Assembly (NCBI GenBank): GCA_018136815.1
Contig: CM030938.1
Coordinates: 360,247 to 424,246 of the forward strand
Direction: 5' to 3'
DNA: 64,000 bases
Origin: Isochrysis galbana
Taxonomy: Eukaryota; Haptophyta; Isochrysidales; Isochrysidaceae
The number at the start of each line of letters is the position of its first letter. Position 1 is the stretch's first letter. Positions 51,902-63,301 of the stretch are shown here, piece after piece. A model generated the notes under the pieces. It was not told the DNA's origin. It did no database searches and was given only the letters and a program-made list of their open reading frames with translations. The position numbers and the translations under genes are program-made.

Positions 51902-52744
51902 CAAACCACGGACTCAACGAACAAGGGAGGACACCTGTAGAGGCAATGCGATCTAGACGGGACTCAACCACCGAACCGTGGCCGAGTGGACACGACCTAC
52001 GAGAGCAAGAGACCAAAAGGCCTGCGGGGGTGCGGCCCAGTTTCGCTACCATGGGCCCGGATTGGGATCCGTGCCCTGGGCAGGCCTTTTGGATCGTAAT
52101 TACGTCAGCATTCCGGGGTGACGCCCGTGGGTTGCGTGCTCGTTTGTGTGGCGAGCTTAGTGTGCACGTGAACTAAGCATAAACTTTGTTGCAGGGGCAG
52201 GGTGAAGAAAAGTCTTGAGGGAAGGGAGGGGAGCGCGCCACATCTCGACACGAAGACAAAACTCACCCCAAACCGCACGGTCAGGAATAGAATACTCCGA
52301 AAACTAAGTCGCCACAGCAACAAAGACATGAGACGAGCCCGGAGAAGAATGAAGTGAAGCGAACGGAAATCGCAGCGAGGCCTAAATGAAACGTCGAAAG
52401 CTAATGCCTCCCAAGCAATGTCCCACCTAACTTAGACGGTCGCACTAAGCACCGGATCCTTCTAGAGTACAATGGAAGTACTCAGGATTCGATGGAGGAG
52501 TGCCAAGGTTGGGCCTATAATCATTGACCTGCGTATTGACCTCACGCAGCGGGCGAGGTGGCGGCGGCGACTATGGGCAATGTGCTCGATTAACGCCCTC
52601 CGGGCCGACGACCGTGCAGCCATCTCTCGTAAGTGCGATTGCGCTTGTCCCTACTATTTGCGTTCAATAATGTAGAAGCAAGAGGCGAGACCTCCCGCAC
52701 TCTTGGCGCTGCTTCAGCGAGAGTGCAGTACGACCGGGCTACGC
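51902..52744. other. No gene seen
   Basis: No convincing coding region. The stretch gtggccgagtgg at 51980 recalls a tRNA D-arm but no tRNA can be folded around it. The right end is the 3' flank of the dioxygenase gene. Confidence 0.4.
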
Positions 52745-53830
52745 TCACCCGGCAACGGCGGCGGCACAGTCAGGATGGAGATGCGCCGCCAGGCGGATGG
52801 GGTCGCCAGATGCCAACTTGGCGTCAAAGCCGGCACGCGCCCACCCATCGGCCATTGTGCCGGGCCGCAACGCACAGACGACGTCATCGCCGCACCAGCG
52901 GGTGGCGTAACCACGTCGGCGAGCGCCGCTCGTCGACGGATTGCCTGCCATGTGATCAAGAAGTGAGGCTGAGTCGCAGGCTCACCGAGAGGGATCTGGG
53001 CGGGCAGCAGGCACACCTGGCGCGCCATGCAGCATGGCGGAAAAAAAGATGAGTGCGTCCCCTGGTTGCATGTCCCAATTAAGCAGCTCCACCTTGCCCG
53101 CGAGGGCATCGGCCTCGACGTCGGGCAGTGTGTCGAACTCGTCGTCGCTTGCGCCTTCGTACGTGTTGGCGGCCGAGTGTGCGTCGCCCGAGAAATTGGT
53201 GATCCGGTGGCGCAGCGGTACCTTGTGTGAACCCTTCACATAGGAGAGGCCGCGCGAGGCAGGGACCTGCGGGAGGAGGCTGTGCTTGCGATTGGAGAGA
53301 GCGCTTGGAAGCGGGCGTCCGGAGTGTGGCACGACGTACTCAAGCCTCCTCTCCGACGGTAGACACACTGTTCGGGCGGAGGCGTGCGAGCAGCAGCACA
53401 CACCTCGTCGAGCGCGACCCAGACGGAGCAGATCTGCTTGCCCTCCACATGCCAGTAGGAGGTGTCGTTGTGCCAGGGCGTGGGCGCCGTTGTGCCCGGC
53501 TCCTTGACAAAGAGCTGGTCGTAGAAGATGTGGGCCGACGTAGAGCCCATCGCCTTGGCGGCGAGCGTGCCGACTCCTGAGCGGAGCACATACTCCTCAA
53601 ACTCAGGGTGGCGCGTCCAGAGGAACTGGTCGTCGTGGAAGCGTCCAGGGGTTCCTTGCGCAGTAGCGTGCTCGTCACAGAGCGGGCCGGGATCGCTCAG
53701 GTTGCGCTCTGCGGCCGCGCGAAGCGTCTCGACCCACGCGGGCGGGAGGAGCCCGCGCAGCACGGTGGCACCGTCCTCAGCGAGCGAAGCGAGGAGGGGT
53801 GCGGTGAGCGCTGCTTGAGCGTCGATACGA
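52745..53830 (-). CDS. Phytanoyl-CoA dioxygenase (PhyH)-family oxygenase
   Basis: Three exons are supported: 53404 to about 53830, 53017-53266 and 52745-52944. Introns are 53267-53403 (137 bp, phase 0) and 52945-53016 (72 bp, phase 1). Exon 1 carries PTPWHNDTSYWHVEG, with the H-x-D iron ligands of Fe(II)/2-oxoglutarate oxygenases. Exon 2 has GLSYVKGSHK and ends AMLHGAPG, whose His is the distal iron ligand. Exon 3 continues RRRGYATRWCGDDV and PGTMADGW, typical of PhyH C-termini, to TGA 52745-52747. These enzymes hydroxylate acyl-CoAs or small molecules. The N-terminus is unsettled: upstream of LTAPLLASLAEDGATVLRG the frame stays open through Pro/Ser low complexity without a Met, so another exon or a different start is likely (MRSLRRALSRTSS at about 53958 lies in another frame). 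Confidence 0.85.
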
Positions 53831-53859
53831 GGCAGTGATGCGAGGGAGGGAGAGGGAGA

Positions 53860-54225
53860 AGGGGAGGGGGGGGGGAGGGGGGGGGGAGGGGAGGGGCGAG
53901 GTGGAGAGGGAGCGGAGGGGAGAGGATGTGCGGGAGAGGGCTCGGCGGAGGGAGCGCATGGTGAGGGAGGGGGGGGGGGGAGGGGACGCGGGGGCAGCGA
54001 GAGAGGGGGAAGAGTGTGGGGGCGCGGGAGGGGAAGAAGAAGAAGGGGGAGAGAGAGAAGGGAGAGGGGGGGGGGAGAGAGAGAGAGAGAGGGAGAGGGA
54101 GGGAGAGAGAAGAGAGAGAGAGAGACGCGCCCGCTGCTGAGAGAGAGGGCAGTATGAGAGAGAAGACGGGGGGGGGGGGCGGAGGGGGAGGGGAGAGAGA
54201 GAGGGGGGGGGGGGGGGGGGGGACA
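53860..54225. repeat. Purine-rich low-complexity tract upstream of the PhyH gene
   Basis: gggggag/gagaga repeats with several poly-G runs; a CT tract on the sense strand of the dioxygenase gene. Confidence 0.85.
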
Positions 54226-55090
54226 ACCAACCGCCTCCTCACAAGAGAGAAAAGGAGGGGCCCTTTTGTCTTTTCTAGGGGAGGGAGGGGGGGGGGGACA
54301 ACGGGGCGCCCCGAATAATATCTCTCTCTCACGAGGTGCTGCGTGTCGCGGTCGCTCTGAAGATGAGCTGCGTCTAAGTGGATTCAAACGTCCATTCCTG
54401 TTAGAGCTCAGAGCACCAGACTGCCGCAAAGCACGTTCAGGGGCGCCTCTCTCCGCCTCCTCTCCCTAGGGGATATATATCTCTTGAGAGAGAGAGAGGG
54501 AGGGAGGGAGAGAGAGAGAGAGAGCAGGAGGGGAGCGAGGTCCTGTCACCCACGAGAGGACACAGAGAGAGAGAAGAAGCAGCGCCTCCCATCCATCCTC
54601 TCTTCTTCTCTACTCTCTCTCTCTCTCTTCGAGAAAGGCACCCAGAGGCGGGGGGGCGGCGGGGGGGGGGGGGGGGAGCAAGCACCTACTCTGCCCCCTC
54701 TCTCTCTCTCCTCTCCTCAACGATCGTTTGACTGAGACTCTCTCTCTTCTTGATTCATGGACTGGCTCCCTCTCTCTCCTCAACGATCGTCTACTACTCT
54801 CCGCCCTTTTGACTGAGACTCTCTCTCTCTCTTCTTGATTCTTGGACTCTCTCTCCCTCTCTCTCTTCTTGATTCTTGGACTGAACCATGTGGGGAGTAG
54901 TATATTTGGATCTCACCCCAATCAACCGTTGTGGTTCACCAAAGGCTGGACAGTCGCAGTAACATAAAGAAGACGCGCGGCACTCTCACATCACCAGTGC
55001 ACCGCCTCGCCTTCTGCGACGTCTTCCTTTCTCCTCCGAACGACGGCCTCCTCGTGTCCTGAATCCACATTTATTTGTAGAATTGTAGCC
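54226..55090. other. Low-complexity intergenic region, no gene seen
   Basis: GA tract at 54486-54530, poly-G at 54648-54678, and a twofold repeat of ctcaacgatcgt...gactgagactctctctc (54716-54830). No coding region. Confidence 0.45.
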
Positions 55091-55165
55091 CCGGTCACTC
55101 ACTAGTCACTAGAGGCTAGAGCTTCGCAGCCGACAGCGCTTCGCAGCGCGCACGCGCCGGCGCCG

Positions 55166-55594
55166 ATGGCTCCGGCGGCCGCCAGGGTGCCTTGGGCGCC
55201 GCCCAGAGGGGCCAAGGGAGCCTACACCAAGGCTGCCCACGAAGCCCTAACGGAGGAACGGCTCGCGACGTTCGAAGACGTCCGCAAGGCCGTGGAGCAC
55301 TGCCGCGCGAGGCTCGACGGGCGAGAGCGCGCGCCGAGCGATACGCGATACGCTCCGGCAAGTTCCCTCTAGCCACTGAGGGTAAGGTGCGTCAGGCGCT
55401 TTCCCGCGACCCCTCCAGCCCTTCCAGCGAGAAGGCTGCGCGGGATCACCGCCATATCCGCAAGTGCTCACCAACTCCGAGCGCATTTATGCAGTTGGGC
55501 CGTTGGCTCATCCAACGCGCGGACGCGCACGAGCGCACGAGCCATGTAACCGACACTATAGCTCGGAGAAGATCAGGCAGTTGTTGCGCGCCCG
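55166..55594 (+). pseudogene. Pogo/CENP-B-like transposase N-terminal fragment, frame-shifted
   Basis: EDVRKAVEHCRARLDG, then in the next frame SGKFPLATEGKVRQALSRDP and LTNSER, parallel to the fragment at 28580-28915. It is interrupted by one or more single-base shifts and ends where a family C tip (tgtcgcattcg, 55595) is inserted. Confidence 0.4.
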
Positions 55595-55675
55595 TGTCGC
55601 ATTCGCGAATCGACGCTCGTTCAGCTTCTCTTTCGTTCGGCATTTATCTCCTTATAATTATTATAAATCTCTCAA
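55595..55675 (+). repeat. Family C tip fragment
   Basis: gtcgcattcgcgaatcgac and about 60 further bases match the first 80 bp of the elements at 12794 and 61580. Confidence 0.65.
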
Positions 55676-55820
55676 CTTAGTTTATACTTGGTCGCCATGG
55701 AGCGCGCCGGCGCTCCCCTCCTCTCCTCCGGGTCTCTTGCAGGCGGCGGGAGGCTTAGACATACGTAACATCACTTAAAACGACCGGAGATCCAGTGGCC
55801 AGTGGGAAAGCTCCGGAGGA

Positions 55821-56238
55821 CATAGATGGGGTAACAGCTTATCAGCTCTCAAGGTTATGGAGCTATCACTTATATCAGCACTAATATCAGCTCTCATGAG
55901 AGTTGTCCCAACCAACAACAAAACTCGTTAGCGTAGATTAGTACTACTAGTTGGATGAACCTAACGCATCTTAGTTAGGGATTGAGGATAGACGATAGAG
56001 CGTAGCAGCCAAGCAGCCGACCGACGGAGGCTACTACGTATGTATATGTATGCTGAAGTATCGATGTTGATGGAGGGGGGGGAGGCGACGATTCTAATAG
56101 TAGTCGTAAAAGGAGTCATAGTAGTAGATCAGTCCCTTTAAGATTAGTCCAGCAACCGACAACTAATATCAGTGATTTGGCAGTTTGAAGCTATTACTCT
56201 TACTGAGAGCTCATAACAGTACTCTTACCCCATCTAAG
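55821..56238. mobile_element. hAT-like MITE with 8-bp TSD ccggagga
   Basis: The termini are catagatggggtaa (55821) and, inverted, cttagatggggtaa (56238), with further imperfect pairing (ttat.agctctca). The identical 8-mer ccggagga flanks the element at 55813-55820 and 56239-56246. The 418-bp AT-rich body has no ORF of note and contains agctctca and actaatatcagct words in repeated form. Confidence 0.75.
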
Positions 56239-56660
56239 CCGGAGGATAGCATGGTAGGAATTTAGCTACAACGGTAACGGTTAGGGGTAGGCAGTAGGCA
56301 GAAATATCAACATATCGTAAAACATATTTTGGGGGCCCGCTCGCGAAAAACATATTTCGACATATCTCCTCCGAGATCTACATATTTGGCGACATATTTG
56401 GGAGGTTGTGCAGGCCGCCACATGGAAAAGTGAGAGTTCCACACATAGTTACTATATTTGTGGGGCGGCCGCGTTCCCGCGCGCGCGTAACTGTATTTTT
56501 GGCGGTTAATGCCGTTGTGCGCCTTCAACTTGGACACCCACTACATGTATGAGTTGTCGACGAGCAACTTCTCTAGGAGGTCGTGCACCTCGTAGTAGCG
56601 TGTGATCATCATGATCTTGGATGCAAACCGGGTCTCCGCGAACTTGACCAGCTCTGTGGC

Positions 56661-57130
56661 CCGATTTCGACGATCCATCCAGATGGGGGGCCCCGCCAGA
56701 CACCAAATACACAGGGACCACCCACACAGTCACACCAATCGCGTGGGCCGAGCGCCGAAATCTCGTGGATATCAGCCATCCGTGGAGCCCATTCGACGTT
56801 TGACGTCTCCGAGCGAGGCCGGAGAGCCCAACTTCAAACTGATGGCGGGCGCGCTGCCTGCCCGATTTCGACGATCCATCCAGATGGGGGGCCCCGCCAG
56901 ACACCAAATGCACAGGGACCACCCACACAGTCACACCAATCGCGTGGGCCGCGCGCCGAAATCTCGTGGATATCAGCCATCCGCCGAGCCCATTCGACGT
57001 TTGACGTCTCCGAGCGAGGCCGGAGAGCCCAACTTCAAACTGATGCCGGGCGCGCTGCGTGCCCGATTTCGACGATCCATCCGGATGGGGGGCCTCGCCA
57101 GACACCAAATGCACAGGGACAGCCCGACAC
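56661..57130. repeat. 201-bp tandem repeat, 2.3 copies
   Basis: ccgatttcga starts at 56661, 56862 and 57063, giving an exact 201-bp period. It is homologous to the two-copy array at 7240-7665. Confidence 0.9.
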
Positions 57131-57405
57131 GACGCTGCATCGGGCGGGAATCAAATGCCGAATGTAGCTTAGATATCAAGGAACCGATCCCCCCGCGGGC
57201 GCGACGGCCCATTCTTTACGGGTAGAGCGTGAGCGCGCGTGACGGAGGGGGCGAGAGGGGGGGCGGATCGCATCATTTCTTGGCGAAGATTTTCGTAGCG
57301 TCAGGTAGCCCCCCCCCGGAGCTTTTTTATTGGGCACCGCGCCACGGTCAAATAATGCAGCCCAACCCTTACTAATAGTTAAAAAGCCCCTGTTTGACCG
57401 CCCTA
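57131..57405 (+). repeat. Dispersed repeat family A, copy 3
   Basis: Longest copy of the family. It matches 13914-14200 inverted and ends with ccctgtttgaccgcccta at 57388-57405 (the inverse of the border motif). Confidence 0.7.
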
Positions 57406-57969
57406 CCTCTGGGCGCGCGCACAGACAAATGACAACAGGCCCAAACAAGCTCACAGGCGCGCGGCGCGCGGATGACAACAAGCCAAAACAAGCTCAGGGC
57501 GGCGGCGTTCAGTCGTAATTCACTGCAGCTATAAGAGCATGCTCGAGCGTCTCGTCGCTTTGAGAGGCCTTCAGGTCATTGTGCAAGTGGGGGGGCTCTA
57601 CTCATACCCCCCCCCCCGTATGTAAAATTTAAATTTTTAACAAATTTTTATGGGTCGCGGCGCGGCAAAGGAACGGGACTAGCGCGCACACAAGACAGGA
57701 CTCCCTGCCGCGGCGAGCGCAAGCACCCTTCCCCCTTATGCCACCCAGCACTTCACTAGCTTACTACCTGCGCTAGCCGGAGCACCCCTCCCTCCACACT
57801 CAAGCAGCCCCCCACGCCAGGATCCTGTTTTGGTCTCGCAGGCAAGGGGGCCTAATGGGAGGGTGAGGAGCAACTCCTCAAAGAGGAGCTTTGGGGAAGG
57901 AGATGTTTGAGTGGGGGCGCTATACCCTTGCGCTAGGCATGGGCAGCGACGCCGCCTCAAAACATGTCC

Positions 57970-58360
57970 TCCCTCTGGTCTTGAGTCGAAATTTTTGGTG
58001 TTTGAATCCGAGGGCGAGGGGGTTTGTGCTTCTTGGGTTGGTTGTAGTGGGATGAGGGAGTGGGAGATGGAGTGAAGTGTTGAAAGAGGGCCCAAGGCAG
58101 GGCACTGAGTTGTAGGTACTTGTGGCCCACAAGCGTGGGGTGAAAACGAAAAGTGTATCAACATGTGTCTTGAATTGAAATTTTTGGTGCTTTGAACAGA
58201 GGACGGGGGGGTTCGTGCCGTTTGGGTTGGTTGAAGTGTGAAGGGGGAGTGGGAGAGGGAGTCTTGTGTTGAGAGAGGGCCCAAGGCAGGGCACTGAGTG
58301 ATTGGTACTAGTGGCCCACAAGAGTGGGGTGAAGACGAGAAGTGAGTCAACAAGTTGGAA
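57970..58360 (-). repeat. 190-bp tandem repeat
   Basis: agagggcccaaggcagggca occurs at about 58085 and 58275; the surrounding text (gtggcccacaag.gtggggtgaa) repeats with it. On the minus strand it encodes two copies of a peptide with CPALGPLST. Confidence 0.75.
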
Positions 58361-58739
58361 AACAGAGGCATGGGGTGCTCTCCGTATGGGGTTGATGGTT
58401 GTGAAGTGCCCTCCCATGTTGGGTGCACTGATGGTAGAGGTTTCCACCATGGGGAGGGCAGCTGAGCTGCCCTCCCACATGAGGTGCTCTTGGGGTGGGA
58501 GGGTTTCCCACTGTTGGAGGGGTCTCCAAGACCCCCTGCATGATGCGCAGAGCCATGGTGGCAACCTGTTCGGTGCCAGTGCTCGCCACCCCGCGCGCTT
58601 GCGCGGGTGTGGTTTGGATGGGTTGGATGGGCTCTGAGAGGGCTTTCTGACGAGCCGCCTCGGGCGGCGTGGGGCGTCCCAGGTGGGGCGCGGTGGCGAG
58701 GGTCGCCTGGGGCTCGGGAGCGGTCGCAGCACGCTCCAT
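58347..58739 (-). pseudogene. Retroelement ORF1-like N-terminus inside the composite hAT element
   Basis: MERAATAPEPQATLATAPHL from ATG 58739 aligns with MERAPTAPTSQPPAATTPHR at 17858, followed by HGGNLY and HGRALH blocks that match the 16.6-kb copy in one of its frames. It ends after 130 codons and runs into the 190-bp array. Confidence 0.45.
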
Positions 58740-58794
58740 AGTTCAAACTATAACAATAGTTTTTTATCCCCCCCCCCCGTATGTACAAATATAC

Positions 58795-58960
58795 TTATTT
58801 GCTCGGACCTATAGATATCTAGATATCTTGGATATCTAGATATCTAGGCCGGAAAATCAACTATCTATATCTAACTAGATAGCGCCGGGCACTATCTATA
58901 TCTAACTAGATAGCAATTTGGCACTATCTACTTCTATCTAGATAGCGCTCTTGGGGGGTA
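58795..58960. repeat. AT-rich palindromic repeats at the hAT right end
   Basis: gatatctagatatc and actatctatatctaactagatagc words occur several times, each self-complementary. Confidence 0.75.
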
Positions 58961-59024
58961 ATTCCACGCCCTATAATATTTAGGCAACTTTTTCTACATA
59001 TTTCTGCCTACCCCTAGTAACGGT

Positions 59025-60580
59025 AAAAACAATAAGCTTAGTCAAAGTGACGCGGAATCCATAGTCTCCCACCCCCTTCGCTCCAACTCCTGGCTGAAGC
59101 AGCGCGCACGGCCACCCCGAAGCCAATATCTCCGCTAAAGACGAGAGGGCTAGAAGGGGGTTGAAGCAGGTGGTTTTAAGGTTGGATAGTAGGGAGGTAC
59201 ACGAGCACGCTGCCTTAAAAAGCCGCACACGTAGCGGGGATTTTATTTAAAGATTTTTTTCCATGACCCTATCTTTTTAATATTAGTTCGCGCTTCATCA
59301 CTCAAAGGATAACTATGACAATAGCTTTAACCCCCAATCTCACAACAAACGTAAACAAAAGACACAAGTTGCACTCAAGCTCAATCTATCTGCGCGCCGC
59401 GCGGCAGCGCGGCAGCGGCCATCGGCACATCAAAGCATAAAGCATGCGTAGCTCTGCTCGCACAAGCGCGGTCGGCCGTGCCGCTGTCGCGTCTTTCTTG
59501 TTACGACAACTGTTTTCAGCCCATCGGCACGTCAAAGCATAATTACGCAGCATAAAGCATGCATAGCTCTGCTACGGCGCAAGCGCGGTCGGCCGTGCCG
59601 TTGTCGCGTCTTCTTGTTACGACAACTGTTTTCAGTCACTCGCACCTTGCGAGTTGCAAGTTGGGAGGAGAATAGGGGGCGATATATCGGCAGGTGTCCT
59701 TTCAATACTCAACACCCAATTGTCCTAGAAACCGACTCAAAACCAAATACCTGCTTTTTGCCTCGTCCGTGCCTAACAATCAGTCCTGGCGCATCGCCGC
59801 TAATACGATGGCCTTGATCACTTGCTCTTATCTAGCATGGAGCGGATAGGAAACGGGTTGGGCCATTTCGCATCTGGTTTCCAGATGTAGAAGATCTGCG
59901 AGTGGTGAGGAATTGAGAGTGAGCCTTCCAGTCGAGGGAAGCGGCGTGCCGATTTCATTAGCAGATGTGTGCCACTTCTCCGCATAGCAGAAAGGAATCT
60001 CACCAAGGGCACGCCGACAAGGGCGAGCAGGCCCTGCACATGCGCCGGCTTCATCTTTGTTGAATCAGTCCTTTGCGACAGACGTAGAGGGCAAGTCTAG
60101 GAGCAACAAAGATGTACAGCGGCTGCTCGCCGGCGGCAGCGGGCGAAAGCGGTGTAAGTTTTACTTGATGCGCGGAGAGGCCAAAGGCGCTGAGCGCAAG
60201 GCGTCGGGGGAGCAGCGGGGGAGCAGCGCGCCTTGTTGGCAAGCCTTGGAGCGACGGGTGGCTGCGCGCGCGGCTGTGGCGCGTTCGTGGGAAGTCCATG
60301 GCGGAAACACACGACTTGAATCGAAAAAAAGAAGGACGATGTAGGATGTAGAGATTGGAGTTTTCTTGATGTCCTATTTAGCTCGGTCACTCACAATGGA
60401 CAATGAGGGTGCGGAGGGCAACAGGTAAATTGGGTAAATGAAGGGCTAAATAAGCTCCCTATGGATTCCGTTAGGATGGATCAGCAAAACAATTGGAATT
60501 CAATTGGGGGTTTCTCCGGGCGAAATTTAAAAAAAAAAATAAAAAAATGCCGAATTTTTAGGCCTTTGACCTTCGAAGGC
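59025..60580. other. No clear gene; 102-bp direct duplication at 59419-59635
   Basis: The block ccatcggcac.tcaaagcat...gacaactgttttcag occurs at 59419-59520 and again at 59521-59635, with a small insertion in the second copy. The minus strand at 59818-60299 has two short open stretches (AHVQGLLALVGVPLVRFLSA; PRLALYVCRKGLIQ) that could be parts of a small spliced gene, but I cannot support it. Confidence 0.35.
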
Positions 60581-60581
60581 G

Positions 60582-60740
60582 TAGGGCGGTCAAGGGGGGG
60601 GGGGGGGGGGTCATCGGGCGGTCAAACAGGGCTTTTAACTTCTAAGGGTGAAAATTCACCACGTCAAGATTGAGGTTTTATCACGAGATCTTAGGGTATG
60701 CTACTGATAATGGGTATATTAGGCAGAATCTAATGTCTAA
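60582..60740 (+). repeat. Border motif pair and family H-like fragment
   Basis: gtagggcggtcaagggg at 60581 and tcgggcggtcaaacaggg at 60614-60631 frame a poly-G run; the sequence after the second motif follows family H (agggtgaaaa, gattgagg). Confidence 0.5.
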
Positions 60741-61579
60741 TGTCCCTACATGAACATGAGAGAAAAACACAGTCAAACTTAGAAATAAAACAGCAAAAAC
60801 AGTATGTTTTTTGCCGTCGAAAAAAAACAGAGAAAACCAATGTAGGAAAAAATGTGCGAGGTAGGGGGTAGGGGGGCCGGCCGCCCGATGAAATAAAACT
60901 TAAAACAGCGAAAAACATATGCTTTGGTTTTGGGCCTCCGAAAAAAAGCATTGTTCCTGTGTTTCGTCACATGTTGGCTAATGTCTCTAATGAGAAATCT
61001 GAGAAATATGAAATATGAAATATGCAAAATTTCGACGCCATTTCAAATGGAAATCATTTGAAATAATGCCATTGCAACACACCGACGCAAATACGCAAAT
61101 GCGCATGCAAAGTGCCAGCAAGGAGGGACCAAACAAAGAAAGAGAAAGCAAGGCCCAAGGTGCGAGGGAGCGAAACAGGGGCGAGACCGGCCACAAAGGA
61201 GCGCGACGGCAAGGAGCGAAGGGCAAATTACGAATGAAGAGTCCTACATGTTACGAGTAAAACTCCGCGGTGAACAAGAACGAGATTGAGCACGAAGACA
61301 CACGAAGTGGCAGAAGGTCTTAAGTCGATCGCGGATGCGACAGCGGGGGGGCGCGGGGGGGAGGGGGGCGCGGGGGGGCGAGGAGCGAGCGAGAGAGCAT
61401 GCCAGGCGCTGAGGCTCGTTCTAGTGTCGGAGCATTCCTCGAGGTGCAGTCGCGCCGCTGCCGCTCGCTCCGCTGCCCCACGCTTGTGCGCTTGTGCTGG
61501 AGCAACCGGGCCGGCTCTTACGAGCAGCGCAAGATGCGGAGTGTTGTCATCGTCGTCGGAGCTGCAAAGGGAGGGGGGC
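60741..61579. other. AT-rich debris, no gene seen
   Basis: Repeated motifs (gcaaaaaca.tatg.ttt.g...cgaaaaaaa at 60790 and 60905, in opposite orientation) suggest a decayed inverted pair. The last 250 bp are GC-rich. No coding region is supported. Confidence 0.35.
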
Positions 61580-61976
61580 TGTCGCATTCGCGAATCGACA
61601 CTCGTTAGGCTTCTCTTCGTCGTTCGGCATTTATCGTTATAATTCTCTGCTTTCTCTCGTTCTCGGTCAAAAGCTTCGCTTGGATGCATGGGATCGTGGG
61701 TTGTGGAGCGCCCTCTCTCTTTCTCTCGAAAGAGAAGGGAAGTTTCCCTACCTTTCTTCCTCCCAGGCGCCTCGCAAATAGGTTTAATTTGCTATATAAT
61801 CTCCCCTGCGTTTCTTTATCTGCTGCAGGGGGCAATTAGGTTTAATTTGCGACCTCTTCGTATCTCTCCCTGAGGCACATCGCACTCCTTTCGTCTTATT
61901 CGGTAGGTCTCTTGGAATCCTGCGCGGCAGGATTGCCCCTCGTTTCCGTTATGGTGCGATTCCCCTTCCAGACGGG
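61580..61976 (+). repeat. Family C left arm of a 397-bp inverted repeat
   Basis: Starts tgtcgcattcgcg and ends ccttccagacggg. About 95% identical to the reverse complement of 63302-63697. Its tip gtcgcattcgcgaatcgac is nearly palindromic. Confidence 0.8.
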
Positions 61977-62364
61977 TCTCACTGCCGTGAAGCCGGGGGA
62001 TGACAAGCACATCCTCGACGTGCTGCCCATCGTCTGGCCCGAGTCGCTTCGATGGCTCCGAGAGGCGGCCACCGATCCGTCCGCGGTGATTGAGGGAACG
62101 ATGCGCCTCGACACTTTCCTCGAGGCCAAGGGCCAGCGCGTGCTCCCGCGCTCGGCGCCGTCAATGAAGACTCGAGGCGGTCGGGCGGCCATAGACATGC
62201 AGAGAATCCGGTCGTCGCTCGCCGCCGATCCGGAGTCTCGACGGTTGGTTTGCGAGATGCTTACGGCCGCCTTCACCGCGATGATCCCTGCGTTGGAGAA
62301 CCACGCCGCTGAGTTCGTGTTTGGCGGCAAGTTCTCGGCCGAAAAGGTGCGTCTTGAGGCGTGA
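61951..62364 (+). CDS. Small ORF inside the family C inverted pair
   Basis: 137 codons from ATG 61951, starting inside the left arm (MVRFPFQTG) and continuing into unique sequence: DDKHILDVLPIVWPESLRWL, RLDTFLEAKGQRVLP, then MLTAAFTAMIPALENHAAEF. Composition and amphipathic helices look coding. I recognise no domain. It could be the only protein of a small mobile element, or host sequence caught between two element copies. Confidence 0.4.
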   Translation: MVRFPFQTGLTAVKPGDDKHILDVLPIVWPESLRWLREAATDPSAVIEGTMRLDTFLEAKGQRVLPRSAPSMKTRGGRAAIDMQRIRSSLAADPESRRLVCEMLTAAFTAMIPALENHAAEFVFGGKFSAEKVRLEA

Positions 62365-62979
62365 CGACGTCATCACCGGGGGCCGTAAGCGGCCGATTTC
62401 GACGCAGTGCGCGGGGGCGGCGGGCGCGATTGGCGTGGCTGTGAGGGCGGCATACCGCACTTTGGTGCTGGTAGCGGCATCCATATGGTGAGCGGTGACT
62501 CGAACGGCCTCGTGGCGCCCCCGGTCGCGGGTCGAAGTTGGGTTCTCGAGCCCTTGGTGTTTTTAGCGGTTAGCGTCTTTAGTTTTTGCGATACTTACGT
62601 ACACGTTCAAGTCCATAAAAACATAGTGAAAAGTGAAAATATATTGCTGTGTGTACAGAACCAGGATCTTTGGTCCGGGTCAGCTGCCGATGCCCATGGT
62701 TTCGTGTTTCGCTGCGAGAGGCGCGCATGAAGGCCATCGGTAAAATAATACCGGAGGGGGGCCTGACATATATTTCCGCACGGCCGTCAGAGGCCTGAAA
62801 TCGGGTATTTTTCGAAAATTTTGCCGGAAGACCCCCGGTTTTTTTTGCTGATCTCCCATACCGGAACCTATAGGGAGCTTATTTCGGCTAAAAAGTTCCG
62901 TCCTACATTATAGGACCGCGTCCTACGATTTCGGTGTATTTGTAGGACCCTGAGCTTGAAAGCCACACAACTTTCGAGG

Positions 62980-63300
62980 CAGGCGGGCTTGAGCGAGGGC
63001 GAGGACGGCGGCGAAAGCGACATTGAGCGAGCGGCGAGAGGCGAGGGTGAGTGAGAGGAGGGCTGTGGTGGCAGGGGCTGGCGAGGCGAGGCGAGGTTGT
63101 AGGGTATGAGTGTTACGAGAGCGAGAACGACGAGAGCGAGAGCGACGAATGACGACTGACGACAGGACGACGGACAGAGACACCCAGGAAAACACCCCGA
63201 CTCTCGCCCCACGACTTTCTCACATAACTCGACTGAAATCAAACCCAAACACTCCGGCCAGACAACGACGGACGACGATCAGAAGGCGATCTGTCGGCGA
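62980..63300 (-). repeat. Family C interior (element ORF start)
   Basis: The minus strand from about 63170 to 62980 matches 13600-13790, including the MSLSPPSSPSLKPAC start, then diverges abruptly. Confidence 0.6.
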
Positions 63301-63301
63301 T

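Larger units (their letters stand above)
56282..59016. mobile_element. Composite non-autonomous hAT element with 8-bp TSD gtaacggt
   Basis: The left end taggggtaggcag (56282) and the right end, inverted taggggtaggcagaaatat (59016), are flanked by identical gtaacggt at 56274-56281 and 59017-59024. The left terminus carries a small internal duplication (gtaggca). Both ends have short subterminal repeats (catattt on the left; atctagatagc-type palindromes on the right). The 2735-bp interior holds a 201-bp tandem array, a copy of repeat family A and a retroelement ORF1-like segment with its own 190-bp tandem array. No transposase is present. Confidence 0.85.

Noticed and set aside
51975-52050. tRNA-like gtggccgagtgg
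   Set aside because: It resembles a tRNA A box, but no acceptor stem, anticodon arm or GGTTCGA B box can be aligned.
56583-57225. Overlapping 190-200 codon ORFs
   Set aside because: They arise because the 201-bp tandem unit is a multiple of three; several frames are open at once and no family is seen.
60051-60299. Small spliced gene on the minus strand (59818-60299)
   Set aside because: Two short open stretches in different frames without recognisable content or a secure intron; insufficient support.
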